From NCBI GenBank assembly GCA_024280485.1, contig JAJRQB010000045.1, positions 1 through 47,205 on the forward strand: a stretch of 47,205 bases of DNA. The letters run 5' to 3'. The notes beneath the pieces were generated by a model that saw nothing but the letters and a program-made list of their open reading frames with translations, ran no database searches and had not been told where the DNA came from. This DNA comes from Deltaproteobacteria bacterium. GTDB taxonomy: Bacteria > Desulfobacterota > Desulfuromonadia > Desulfuromonadales > Geopsychrobacteraceae. A program made the position numbers and the translations under genes. Within the stretch, counting starts at the first letter, position 1. Each line of letters starts with the position of its first letter. Of the stretch, positions 8,022-16,889 are shown in pieces.

Positions 8022-9124
8022 TATTTTCCTCCCTGACGTACATCGAACATCTGCAGGGTGCGATTAAGGTCAAGCGGGTTGATCCCGTTTTTGCCGTCAC
8101 TCGGCAGCACGATGACGTCGAGCCCCTTATAAACATCGGCCATCTTCAGCCCGACCATGCGGTCGGAACCCTTGCCTTGCAGGGCGGCATTCTTCAGTTT
8201 GATCTTCTGGGCCTCGGCGAGTGAGACCAGCAGATCGGCTTGAGCATTCTTGGTTCGCACATAGCGATCCTTCTCGGCGATCCGCTTGGTGATATAGGCC
8301 TGACCACCCTCCAGTTCGACGGCAACGGTAACCTTACCCTCTTCGATAATCTTCATCAGTGCCGCCTCTTCGATCGCCGCCCGTCCTTCGGCCTGGTTCT
8401 TGAAGACCAGCTGATCCTTGAGCTTCTTCTCTTCGATATTCTTCTGGATCTCGTCGCTGTAGCGGAAATAACGCACCAGCACCTGTTCGACTACGATCCC
8501 CTTCTCCAGCAGCTCGGAGTTGAGCAGTGCCTTGGCACGCTCGGCCTTGGCAACCCGCATCGGGCTGTTATAGAACTCTTCGGTGGTCAATTCACCCAGG
8601 GTCGCCTTGAGCGCCGGTTCGGTCTTGGGGATGATGCCGTTATCCTCGAACAGACGTCCGGGACCGATGGTAGTAAAGACCATGTAGGGATCGGTCAGCT
8701 TGTAGATAATCGAGACATCGACATCGACATAGAAGCCGTCGGAGGTCTGGATGTGGGCGGCGGGTTCAATCCGTGCGAAACGCGAGGCGGTGCGCGGATA
8801 ATTGGTCAACTCCAGCACCTGAAGATCGCGCGGCATGGTCTCCATCTCCTGCATACCGGGGATCACGAAGTGCAGGCCCGGCCCGTAGACCTCTTTCTGC
8901 ACACCTTTATTGAAGCCGATGCGCACAATCTTGATGCCATACTCGTTCGGCTCGACATAGATGAAGGCCAACCGGAAAACCATAAAGATCAGAATCAGCA
9001 ACAACGGCAGAAACTTCAACTTGCCGAACATCTGGCTGTAGCGGCCAAAGGACGCTTGCAGCTGCGCTTTTTTACGCATCAACTCTTCCATGTCGATAAC
9101 GTTTGGATCATTGTTATTGTTCAT
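8021..9124 (-). CDS. SPFH/prohibitin-family membrane protein (HflK-like)
   Basis: 367 residues. A charged N-terminal tail (1-35) leads into one transmembrane segment (about 37-55, FLPLLLILIFMVFRLAFIYV) and an SPFH domain (about 55-250: EPNEYGIKIVRIGF, YGPGLHFVIPGMQEMETMP, DGFYVDVDVSIIYKL). A coiled-coil region (about 235-320, EEKKLKDQLVFKNQAEGRAAIEEA) and a C-terminal segment like that of the downstream lipoprotein follow. The start has an AGGAGA site. It is co-transcribed with the lipoprotein, overlapping by one base. The two likely form one hetero-oligomer. The client or protease is not encoded nearby, so a function beyond membrane scaffolding is inference. Confidence 0.88.
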   Translation of the reverse strand: MNNNNDPNVIDMEELMRKKAQLQASFGRYSQMFGKLKFLPLLLILIFMVFRLAFIYVEPNEYGIKIVRIGFNKGVQKEVYGPGLHFVIPGMQEMETMPRDLQVLELTNYPRTASRFARIEPAAHIQTSDGFYVDVDVSIIYKLTDPYMVFTTIGPGRLFEDNGIIPKTEPALKATLGELTTEEFYNSPMRVAKAERAKALLNSELLEKGIVVEQVLVRYFRYSDEIQKNIEEKKLKDQLVFKNQAEGRAAIEEAALMKIIEEGKVTVAVELEGGQAYITKRIAEKDRYVRTKNAQADLLVSLAEAQKIKLKNAALQGKGSDRMVGLKMADVYKGLDVIVLPSDGKNGINPLDLNRTLQMFDVRQGGK

Positions 9125-9322
9125 TTTGTCTCCTGGTGAAGAATTATTCCGTTTCCGCCCGGAATCGGGTCAGAAAATTACTAATAACACATTTTATGAA
9201 GAATGCCGGATTAGAACACAGATTTCAAGCAACAGCTAGCATCAAGAGTAAAGATTGCCGATGAGTACAATCTGGGATAGGGTAATAAACACTCATGTTT
9301 ACTAACCAGAAAGGGATCGACC

Positions 9323-10051
9323 TTGAGCAACTTCTCCCTCCAATCTTTCTTTCATCACAACCGACTGCGTGGCCATTCACTGGTCCATCTTCTCATTTAT
9401 CTCAATCTCGCCCTTTTCACCCTGATGGCACTGCACGGCACTATCCTGGGGCTGCAGATGCAAGCAATCTTAAACCCGCCAGTCCAATTGCTCCTCCACT
9501 GGGGCGGACAGTACTGGCCACTGGTGATTCAACAAGACCAATGGTGGCGTTGTATTACCTACGCTTATACCCACGGCGGCCTGATGCATATCGGTTTTAA
9601 CATGCTGGTTCTCTACCAGGTCGGCCCACTGCTCGAAGGCGAAATCGGCTGGCCGCGGCTCTTCACGCTCTACACCCTCTGCGGGCTGGTGGCAACCATT
9701 GCCGGTTACTTCTGGCATCCCATGTCACCGGTAGTCGGCGCTTCAGGAGCAGTGTTCGGCATGATCGGTTTTTCAGTCAGCTACTTCCACCGCATGGGAG
9801 GTTCCCAGGCAATCCAGCAACGCAACTTCATGTTTCAATGGGCGATAATGGCTTTTATTTTCGGACTGATGCTCGGAGCCGACAACGCCGCACACCTCGG
9901 CGGCCTGGTGACCGGCGCCGCATTCGGCTGGTTCATTCCGACCAGCATCCGCGCCCAGCGTAAAACCGAAAACCTGTTCAAGGCCCTCGGCTGGGGTTGT
10001 GTTGCTCTAACGGCGGTCAGTATTGTCGCGATTCCGTTCAGTTGGCTGTAG
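9323..10051 (+). CDS. Rhomboid-family intramembrane serine protease
   Basis: 242 residues from a TTG start with an AAGGGA site upstream; no suitable ATG lies before the first conserved segment. Six or more hydrophobic segments are visible. The rhomboid active site is complete: S141 in GASGAVFGM and H191 in NAAHLGGLVTG form the Ser-His dyad, and H89/N93 (HIGFNMLVLYQVG) match the oxyanion-side HxxxN motif. WR at 75-76 matches the conserved L1-loop WR dipeptide. Rhomboids cut transmembrane helices of client proteins; clients are unknown. A YbaK-type gene follows after 4 bp, so the two are probably co-transcribed. Confidence 0.92.
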   Translation: MSNFSLQSFFHHNRLRGHSLVHLLIYLNLALFTLMALHGTILGLQMQAILNPPVQLLLHWGGQYWPLVIQQDQWWRCITYAYTHGGLMHIGFNMLVLYQVGPLLEGEIGWPRLFTLYTLCGLVATIAGYFWHPMSPVVGASGAVFGMIGFSVSYFHRMGGSQAIQQRNFMFQWAIMAFIFGLMLGADNAAHLGGLVTGAAFGWFIPTSIRAQRKTENLFKALGWGCVALTAVSIVAIPFSWL

Positions 10052-10055
10052 CAAT

Positions 10056-10538
10056 ATGGCCAAGGAAAAAATCCCCGTCACCCTGGCAATCCGCCAGTTA
10101 CGCCAGAACAAGATAGACTTCATCCCACGTCCTTACCGCTACGAAGAACGTGGCGGGACCTCAACCAGCGCGAGAGAGCTGCGGGTCGATGAACACCAGG
10201 TCATCAAAACTCTGGTGATGGAAGATGATAAAGGCGCAGGCTTGATCGTACTCATGCATGGCGACATGGAAGTCTCTCAGAAAAATCTGGCCCGCCAGAT
10301 CAGCGCTAAACAGGTCACCCCCTGTACACCCAAGAGCGCAGAGGTTCAGACCGGATACCAGACCGGTGGCACCTCCCCTTTCGGGACGCGTAAAATCTTA
10401 CCTGTCTTTGTTGAGAAATCGATCCTTAGTCTTGATCAGATCTATATCAATGGTGGAAAACGGGGTTTTTTGATCGAAATCAATCCGAGTGATTTGGTCA
10501 AGGTGTTAAAACCAACGATCGTTGAGGTGGGGATATAA
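10056..10538 (+). CDS. ybaK: YbaK/EbsC-type aminoacyl-tRNA deacylase
   Basis: 160 residues. The sequence fits the YbaK/ProX editing-domain family: an N-terminal TLAIRQLRQNKIDF, the conserved RVDEHQVIKTLVMEDD segment and the C-terminal GYQTGGTSPFGTRKILPVFVE stretch with a GTSPFG substrate-pocket motif typical of Cys-tRNA(Pro) deacylases. The enzyme hydrolyses mischarged Cys-tRNA(Pro) in trans. The ATG at 10056 gives the family's normal N-terminus, and an in-frame extension to 10023 would overlap the rhomboid gene. YbaK itself is inferred from length and the GTSPFG motif; other members of the superfamily prefer Ala- or Ser-tRNA. Confidence 0.9.
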   Translation: MAKEKIPVTLAIRQLRQNKIDFIPRPYRYEERGGTSTSARELRVDEHQVIKTLVMEDDKGAGLIVLMHGDMEVSQKNLARQISAKQVTPCTPKSAEVQTGYQTGGTSPFGTRKILPVFVEKSILSLDQIYINGGKRGFLIEINPSDLVKVLKPTIVEVGI

Positions 10539-10583
10539 ACAAATATGAGACGTGAGGTGCGAGGTATGAACAGGCACGATCCC

Positions 10584-12140
10584 TTACAAATCTTCGAGCA
10601 ATAGCTTTCGATCGACCGGATCGATCTGATCACGACTCAAAAATTCGATAGCATAAGCCTCGTAAAGCTTCTCTTCAATAAACAATCGATAGAGATCAGG
10701 GTCGATCTGACCATCATCAACCATCTCGCGAAGAATTTGCAGCGACCGATTCAGGCTGTTGTGTTTCTTGTAAGGACGACTCCTGGCACTGATCGATTCA
10801 AATCGATCCGCAAAAGCCAGGATTCGCGCCTGGATCAGCATCTGTGCCCCGTTCAACCCGGTAGGAAAGCCCTGCCCATTATAGTTCTCATGATGTGATC
10901 CAGCAATTTCAGGGACCCTGGCTAACTCTTCGGGGAAGGGGAGCATATCGAGCATATTGATTGTCGAAACCACATGATGATTGATCACTTCGAGCTCTTC
11001 TTCTGTCAGAGTCCCGCGCACGACCATCAGGTTTTCGGCCTCATCCTCAGTAAGTACTGGCCGCTTTTCGCCTTGACGATCGATCCAGCAATAACGGTCA
11101 AAGATTTCACGAACTCGACTGGTATCCGGTTGACTCAAGGGATTTCGGCCACGGTTACAATCAGCAAGAAAACGTAAATCTTCGAGCATCTGTTGCAGAT
11201 CATTCCCCGAGGCTGGGATCTCAACATCACCGGACTTTTCGCCGGCGCGCAAGCGCATAATTTCGATATCACGGCGGAGAATTTCAAAACGGGTCCGAAC
11301 CAGATCGAAACGATCAAAAGTCCGTTCAAGTTTTGTCACCTTATCGGAAATATGGATCGGTGTAATGAGCTTTCCAATATCATGAAGCCAGGCTGAAACC
11401 TCCAGTTCATACAATTCGGCATCACTAAACTGTACAGTTTTAAAAGCCGCAGTTCTACTGGCCGAAACAGCACGAGTCAACATCATCGTCAGCACCGGAA
11501 CTCGGCGGCAATGATCCGCAGCAAAAGGAGATTTCTCGTCGATGGCACTGCCGATCAACTGAATAAGAGATTCAAAAAGTTCGCTTTGCTCCCGCCGACT
11601 ATGCATACGAGCCATTGCCGACGACGCCTGCTGAGACAAGACAGCCCCTAGTGTCTGCTCCTCAACGGAAAAACCATCACCACCTTGATCCTGACTCAGA
11701 CGAAGCAATTCTACGATCTGCCTGGGACGTCCTTGATGAATAGACAGCGGCAATAGCAGGCTTGAACAAACCTGCTGACCATACTCAATTTCAAGCTCGC
11801 GTAGATGAGAAAAATCGAATTCTCCAGCACGGACTGGATCATGACAACAAAGAACCTTGGGTATATGGACGACCTGTTCAATGACTGTTTTCAATGCCCC
11901 CCTTCTCTTCTCTGTTCCCCAATTAATTTCCATCGATCGTACTGATGAAGGGAAGTCCCTACCTGGCAGAAAAAGAGTTGCGCTCCAACATTGGGTCGTT
12001 ACCGGCTTCAGCAGCACCGCGAAATCAGCATTACAAAGCTGACGCAATTCTTCCAGCATTAGCTGCTCAGCAGCCTCTGGCTCTACCGTAGCGGCTAGCG
12101 CAACTGATGCTTGCTGAAGTCTTTGCAGCTGTTCTATCAT
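10584..12140 (-). CDS. GAF plus HD-GYP-type phosphohydrolase
   Basis: 518 residues. Residues 1-180 look like a GAF sensor (LCNADFAVLLKP, SSLLLPLSIHQGRPRQIVELLRLS). The HD-GYP part starts at about 190: metal-binding HD at 253-254 (WLHDIGKLITP), then an unusually long stretch before the HHE motif at 416-418 and NGQGFP at 421-426. In the c-di-GMP phosphodiesterase family the last motif is usually DGxGYP, so Asp is replaced by Asn and Tyr by Phe. It probably hydrolyses c-di-GMP or a related cyclic dinucleotide; the changed motif leaves activity uncertain. No transmembrane segment is visible. It is divergent from the SPFH-Lon locus. Confidence 0.85.
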   Translation of the reverse strand: MIEQLQRLQQASVALAATVEPEAAEQLMLEELRQLCNADFAVLLKPVTTQCWSATLFLPGRDFPSSVRSMEINWGTEKRRGALKTVIEQVVHIPKVLCCHDPVRAGEFDFSHLRELEIEYGQQVCSSLLLPLSIHQGRPRQIVELLRLSQDQGGDGFSVEEQTLGAVLSQQASSAMARMHSRREQSELFESLIQLIGSAIDEKSPFAADHCRRVPVLTMMLTRAVSASRTAAFKTVQFSDAELYELEVSAWLHDIGKLITPIHISDKVTKLERTFDRFDLVRTRFEILRRDIEIMRLRAGEKSGDVEIPASGNDLQQMLEDLRFLADCNRGRNPLSQPDTSRVREIFDRYCWIDRQGEKRPVLTEDEAENLMVVRGTLTEEELEVINHHVVSTINMLDMLPFPEELARVPEIAGSHHENYNGQGFPTGLNGAQMLIQARILAFADRFESISARSRPYKKHNSLNRSLQILREMVDDGQIDPDLYRLFIEEKLYEAYAIEFLSRDQIDPVDRKLLLEDL

Positions 12141-12413
12141 TTTTTCTACGTTTCACCTTCAATAGATTCCATTTATTCCACTAATTTCAAGTTTAGCGGC
12201 ACCTAGTTCAATTGCAAGAATCCTCCAGTGGATAAGTGCAGTTTTCACCACCCGAACGACCAAATTGAAAAAAATCGGCCAAAATGAGAAAAACCCCTGT
12301 TTTTTATATGATTTCAATAGTTTTCTGGTTGGGTCGTTAAACAGAAGTACAAAAAGGGTGTTAGCATTTAAATATCCAAGTAATTTTCCAACCTTTCTTC
12401 AGGGAGGTTCGAC

Positions 12414-13475
12414 ATGAACCAGGATAACCAGACGAGCCTGCTCCATCGCGCACGCCTTAAAACCCTACTAAAGAGAGCTCTGCTGCTTCTTCTCATCGTC
12501 TTTGTCTCTTATAGTTGTATTGCCTTGGTTTACGCCAGTCGTACCATTTACAAAGTCCGCCGCAACTACGCGATCATTGTTGAAACCCTCTCGGGAGAGC
12601 GTATCGTCGTTACTGACGTTGGTTGGCATAGCCGCTTGCCAATTTTCACCCGAATCGAGCTAGAAGTTCCGCTAATGAATCAAGAACTGCACCTTGGCAG
12701 TTCAGCCAACGCCCAGAGGATCATGTCTAAAGGAAACGTTGCGCTCTGGACCAGTGCGATGATGACTTATCGCATCCGGGATCTGGAACGCTGGGGGATT
12801 GAAAACCGATCACCAAAAACTCTGCTACAGAACGATTTTGACGGCATCGTCAAGGATGTGATGCAGAGCGAATCGATCAACGAACTGATCTCTGACCGCG
12901 AACGGATCAAAGAACAGATTTACCGGACCTTAAAGGACCGGCCGCTCAACATCGGCGGCCTCAACCTCGAAGATAAGTACGGTATCACCGTCGTCTCGTT
13001 TGTCCTGCGCGAAACCAGTTATGGAGACAAACTGGCTGCTGCCAGTGAAGAGAAGAAGCGCCGTGAACTGATTGCCGAAGCAGAAAATTACGCGGCCGAC
13101 CTTGAAGCTAGCCGAACGCGTAAAATCTACGCCGCCTACAGTGATTCAATCCGGGAGATGCGTCAGTCGCTTGGCCTCTCCAGCCAAAGCGACCCCTATC
13201 TGTTCAATTTTCTCAACCAGCAAAAATGGGCCGCCGCCTATGAAAAAAACCAACAGGGGCAGAACACCTTCGTAATCAATAACAGTGGTTCGGCAACCGG
13301 GATAACCCTGCCGCCACTACCAGCAACGCCAGACACGCTACAGTCTCAGTTGGGCAGTCGTGCCGCAACACAACTCTCTGCGCAACTACGAATGAAGGGA
13401 CCCAATGCCGCAGATACGAAAAACACGAGCTCCGGTCTACGTCAGTCTGTCAGAGCAGAGAATAGCGCAGATTGA
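12414..13475 (+). CDS. SPFH-family membrane protein coupled to AAA-Lon protease
   Basis: 353 residues. A short basic N-terminus is followed by one transmembrane segment (about 21-42) and a prohibitin/HflC-like SPFH domain (about 44-215: RRNYAIIVETLSGERIVV, GWHSRLPIFTRIELEVPLM, SKGNVALWTSAMMTYRIRD). A coiled segment (about 215-255, AAASEEKKRRELIAEAENYA) and a polar, low-complexity tail of about 100 residues rich in Q, N, S and P complete it. The start has a strong AGGGAGG site 6 bases upstream. The last 71 bp are shared in another frame with the next gene, which encodes a double-AAA Lon-type protease, so translation is probably coupled. By analogy with HflKC-FtsH it may scaffold or restrain that protease; this is inference. 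It is clearly different from the two SPFH proteins at 7-9 kb. Confidence 0.85.
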   Translation: MNQDNQTSLLHRARLKTLLKRALLLLLIVFVSYSCIALVYASRTIYKVRRNYAIIVETLSGERIVVTDVGWHSRLPIFTRIELEVPLMNQELHLGSSANAQRIMSKGNVALWTSAMMTYRIRDLERWGIENRSPKTLLQNDFDGIVKDVMQSESINELISDRERIKEQIYRTLKDRPLNIGGLNLEDKYGITVVSFVLRETSYGDKLAAASEEKKRRELIAEAENYAADLEASRTRKIYAAYSDSIREMRQSLGLSSQSDPYLFNFLNQQKWAAAYEKNQQGQNTFVINNSGSATGITLPPLPATPDTLQSQLGSRAATQLSAQLRMKGPNAADTKNTSSGLRQSVRAENSAD

Positions 13476-16400
13476 AGAACTGGCAGAAGGCTGGGGCACA
13501 GAAATTCGTCGTTTTGTTCTGCGGCGCTTGCACCAACACGACCCAAGCCGTTCATTAACCCAACGTTTAGGCCGTCGCCTGCGGCGTCTGTACAAGCCCC
13601 TGCAGCGCGATTTCAGTTTTCTGCGCGATCCACGCAAACTTAACGATTGGCATCAACGTTTCGAAGCTGCCGGATCACAGGATGCCAGCGCAGCATGGAA
13701 CCGAATTCTGACGAAAGAACTCGATCCTGAAGATTTTTACTATCTCTGCTATCTCCTCGAACGTCAAACGATCGATACCTTTGTGCCCACCGAAATCCGC
13801 GATATTTTTGAAACCCTCTATCACAGTTATATCCTTAAAAAATACAGCGAAGACCCCAAGGTCCCACGCGCGCCGCTAATCCTTGTTATCGGCAATTCAG
13901 GGAGTGGAAAGAGCGCTACAGTCAAACAGGTCATTGAGGAGGTGTTCTTCTCATCTGAAGTCAAACCGGTCATCGACTTAAAAGCCAAACGTGAAGAGGT
14001 TTTGGCAAACCAACCGATCTGGCGCAGCCTGGAAGAGGTCGATCCTGAACTGGCGATGCGTATCGAACGGCGCAATAAGCGCAACCGCTTACGATTCTTT
14101 TCGCGACTGCCAATCGTACGCTATTTCTTTCGCAATAGAATCAGCGCAGCACTCTCGTCACTTGATGAAGAAGGGATCAAGGTTGACTATGCTGAAATCA
14201 CTCCCAATGACTACCAGACCGCCTGGGCCGGAGAACCAGGCAACTATCTACGTAAAGCGATGGGCCACCCGCGCAAACTGACAGTCCGACATCTCGAGGA
14301 GGCCCACAGTGCTTTCGGACGACCCGACCAAATGAGCAGTGTCAAGGCGCAACAAAGTTCACTGGTCGACACCGCTAACATTATTATCGACGAAATTATC
14401 CATGGCCAACGCGATTGCATCATGATCGCCACCACCGATCAGCCGGAACTTCTGGACCCAGCGATCTATCGTCGTTTTGTTGAACGCGGCCTGGTGATCG
14501 ACCTGAATGAATTTTGGGAAAAACCGCACAACCTGCGTCAGGTCGTCTGTCTTGAATTGAGGCGCAAACTGCACCCGTCACACCCTGATGATCCGCGTCC
14601 CGAACATCTCGACGAAGAGGACCTGACTCAAGCTATCAACAAACTCTATCCAATATTCCGCCAACGTAGCCTGCGTATCACCCCGGCATACGTGAGGCGC
14701 CTGGTCTCTGAGGTCATCAGCATACATGGTCGTTTCAATTCCAAATGTCTCGATGATCAACTGCTGGTGCGTGATGCTTTGAAGTCGGTGGCGCGTAACA
14801 CTTATGGCGCTCTGTATAAACGTCTGGTTGGACAGATGTATCGCAGTATCGTCTGGCAAGAATATATCGGCGGAATTAAAAATGAATTTTCCGAGATGGC
14901 GAACAATGCCCTTTTCTACAACGTCAGCGAAGAGAAGGGGGTTGTCCTGACCGGACCGCCAGGATCGGGAAAAACCTTCATGGTGCGAGCCTGGCTGGGT
15001 GATAACCACGATGTTCAGGACATCTCCGTCAACCTTGCTGATCTCAACGACCCGATGCGACCACTCGAAGGGATGGTGGCCAACCTTGAAGCGGTTTATG
15101 ACATTGCCAAGATGATTTCACCAGCAATGGTCTTCTTCGATGAAGGGGATGCCGTCGCGCCGCGTCGTTCACCACAGGGCGGCAGCCCATATGACAAGGT
15201 GACCAACAAGTTTCTCTCGATAATCGATGGTGAATCTCCTCTCAACCGGGTTTTCACGGTTTTGACCACCAACCGACTCGACATCCTTGATCCGGCCTTA
15301 ATCCGCAGTAAGCGCCTGAAGGTTCTGAACGTCACCGGCCACCTGCGAGATGAAGACAGCCAGCGCATTATTATCAAAGAGATGGGTGATCTGCCCCTTG
15401 AAGAGGGCCTGGATACCGCAGAGATCACACGACAGGCCCGCACCCTTTGCGAAACACCGGCTGACTTCGCCGCCTTCGCCGAAAAGGTAAGAACACTACG
15501 CAAGACCGAAATGGAAGTGACCAATGAACTCTTGAGAGTTGCAGAACAGAACCACGAGGAGAAGGTGCGTTTCGTCCGTTTCAACTACAAAATTCTTCTC
15601 GGACTGGTTGAATGCTTAGCGCCCCAGTCAGCACTACTACTCAAAGCGCGCCAGGGGGAGGATGCCTTGCTATCACGCCTTGAAGAGGTCATTGAACGCA
15701 TGCGGCGGCTCAAGGAAGAAAAAAACTTTCCGATCAGCAGTTGGCACTTGCAGAATGCCCGCGAGCAATTGGCGGCAAGTCCTTTGCGCAAGGGGAAACA
15801 ACAGCTCGATGAATTCCTTGAAACAGAGCTTTCAGAGGAGCCACAAGTCGGCTTTGTCGTCGGTGTCGGAGCAAATGATACAACCGGTGTGATTCTCCCG
15901 ATCGCCTCATCGCTGATTTACCGCATTCATCCCCAAAAGATTCTGGTAACCGGAGCTGTCTCTTCAACTGCCGCAGGTGCCGCAGAACTGGATCTGGCGG
16001 TGCAGATGACGAACCAAAGCGCAAGTGAGGCATTAACTCTCGTAGAAAACTATCTCGGCTCACTAACTCCAGAACTCAATCTGTCGAAAATTATGGGAGA
16101 ATTTCTTGAGGGCTACTGTCTCCACCACCAACTCCTGTCAGCCTCATACAATGTCGGTGGTCCATCAGCAGGGTTTGCTCTAGCAATCAATACCCTATCT
16201 GTCCTGCTGCAACTCCCGGTTCTAAATGATTTCGGTATTACTGGCGCCCCCTGGATCAAAGGAGCTCGTAAGGGAGAGGTTGGTGCTTCAGTGCTGATTG
16301 GTGGACACCGTAAAAAAACCGAAAAGGTGCTGCAATACCTGAAACGAATGTACATGCCACAACAGAACTATATAGATATGGAACCGGAAGTCCTTGATGC

Positions 16401-16713
16401 CTACCGTGCGATTGGCAAGGATGTTATTGGGGTACGAAGTTTTTCGAACCTCGTCCCGGAAGTTTTCGACTTTGGTGAAAATCACCTGTCACAATTGCAA
16501 ACGTTCTTCACGCAACGGCGCGAATTGGCATGTACCCCTCTCGATTTTGAATCCTCACCAGCAGCCAAAAACGCGCTCACTATGGCCGCTGCAAAATTAA
16601 GAACAGAGTGTGAAGGCATCCTTATCGCGCGGATTGGTAAAATCGAAAAATCCCTCAAAGATCGATCAAGTAACTATTCAGATCTGAACAGTCTCTTTCA
16701 TGGACAGGCTTAA
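13405..16713 (+). CDS. Tandem AAA+ ATPase with C-terminal Lon-type protease domain
   Basis: 1102 residues. Order: a basic N-terminal region (1-150); AAA module 1 with Walker A GNSGSGKS (163-170), a Walker-B-like HLEEAH (297-301) and sensor-1-like ATTD (342-345); AAA module 2 with Walker A GPPGSGKT (517-524), Walker B VFFDE (576-580), sensor-1 N623 and DPALIRSKR; a helical linker (690-810); and a Lon (S16) domain (815-1025). The Lon catalytic dyad is present: S921 in GGPSAGF and K971 in GGHRKKTEK, aligning with GPSAG and GGxxxK of Lon. Ordinary LonA or LonB has only one AAA module. No transmembrane segment is seen. The ATG at 13405 has an AAGGGA site. It is probably an ATP-driven cytoplasmic protease docked on the SPFH protein encoded just upstream. 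I do not recognise a named family. Confidence 0.85.
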   Translation: MPQIRKTRAPVYVSLSEQRIAQIEELAEGWGTEIRRFVLRRLHQHDPSRSLTQRLGRRLRRLYKPLQRDFSFLRDPRKLNDWHQRFEAAGSQDASAAWNRILTKELDPEDFYYLCYLLERQTIDTFVPTEIRDIFETLYHSYILKKYSEDPKVPRAPLILVIGNSGSGKSATVKQVIEEVFFSSEVKPVIDLKAKREEVLANQPIWRSLEEVDPELAMRIERRNKRNRLRFFSRLPIVRYFFRNRISAALSSLDEEGIKVDYAEITPNDYQTAWAGEPGNYLRKAMGHPRKLTVRHLEEAHSAFGRPDQMSSVKAQQSSLVDTANIIIDEIIHGQRDCIMIATTDQPELLDPAIYRRFVERGLVIDLNEFWEKPHNLRQVVCLELRRKLHPSHPDDPRPEHLDEEDLTQAINKLYPIFRQRSLRITPAYVRRLVSEVISIHGRFNSKCLDDQLLVRDALKSVARNTYGALYKRLVGQMYRSIVWQEYIGGIKNEFSEMANNALFYNVSEEKGVVLTGPPGSGKTFMVRAWLGDNHDVQDISVNLADLNDPMRPLEGMVANLEAVYDIAKMISPAMVFFDEGDAVAPRRSPQGGSPYDKVTNKFLSIIDGESPLNRVFTVLTTNRLDILDPALIRSKRLKVLNVTGHLRDEDSQRIIIKEMGDLPLEEGLDTAEITRQARTLCETPADFAAFAEKVRTLRKTEMEVTNELLRVAEQNHEEKVRFVRFNYKILLGLVECLAPQSALLLKARQGEDALLSRLEEVIERMRRLKEEKNFPISSWHLQNAREQLAASPLRKGKQQLDEFLETELSEEPQVGFVVGVGANDTTGVILPIASSLIYRIHPQKILVTGAVSSTAAGAAELDLAVQMTNQSASEALTLVENYLGSLTPELNLSKIMGEFLEGYCLHHQLLSASYNVGGPSAGFALAINTLSVLLQLPVLNDFGITGAPWIKGARKGEVGASVLIGGHRKKTEKVLQYLKRMYMPQQNYIDMEPEVLDAYRAIGKDVIGVRSFSNLVPEVFDFGENHLSQLQTFFTQRRELACTPLDFESSPAAKNALTMAAAKLRTECEGILIARIGKIEKSLKDRSSNYSDLNSLFHGQA

Positions 16714-16889
16714 ATTATTCAGGCCCCACCAGCCTTAAACAAAACCAACCCCCATATAATCTTTAAAAGGGGGACTATTCCTGTTTAAGTTATTGACAAA
16801 ACAGTTAAGAAATTAACATGATATACGCTTTAAGCTCGTCTTAGCACCCTAAATCAGGTCAGCTATCCGGGGAAGGAAGAACAAAGAAC

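Noticed and set aside
8240-9139. 299-codon open frame on the plus strand opposite the HflK-like gene
   Set aside because: It is the antisense of a well-supported SPFH gene; its composition (many Leu, Asp, Gly and His) is that of a shadow frame and it matches no domain.
12180-12240. Sigma-54 promoter near GGCACCTAGTTCAATTGC before the SPFH-Lon locus
   Set aside because: The GG-to-GC spacing is 14 rather than 10 bases, so it does not fit a -24/-12 promoter.
13405-16713. BrxL (BREX defence) identity for the AAA-Lon protein
   Set aside because: No other BREX genes (pglX, pglZ, brxC) are in the window, and the double AAA layout with an SPFH partner does not fit.
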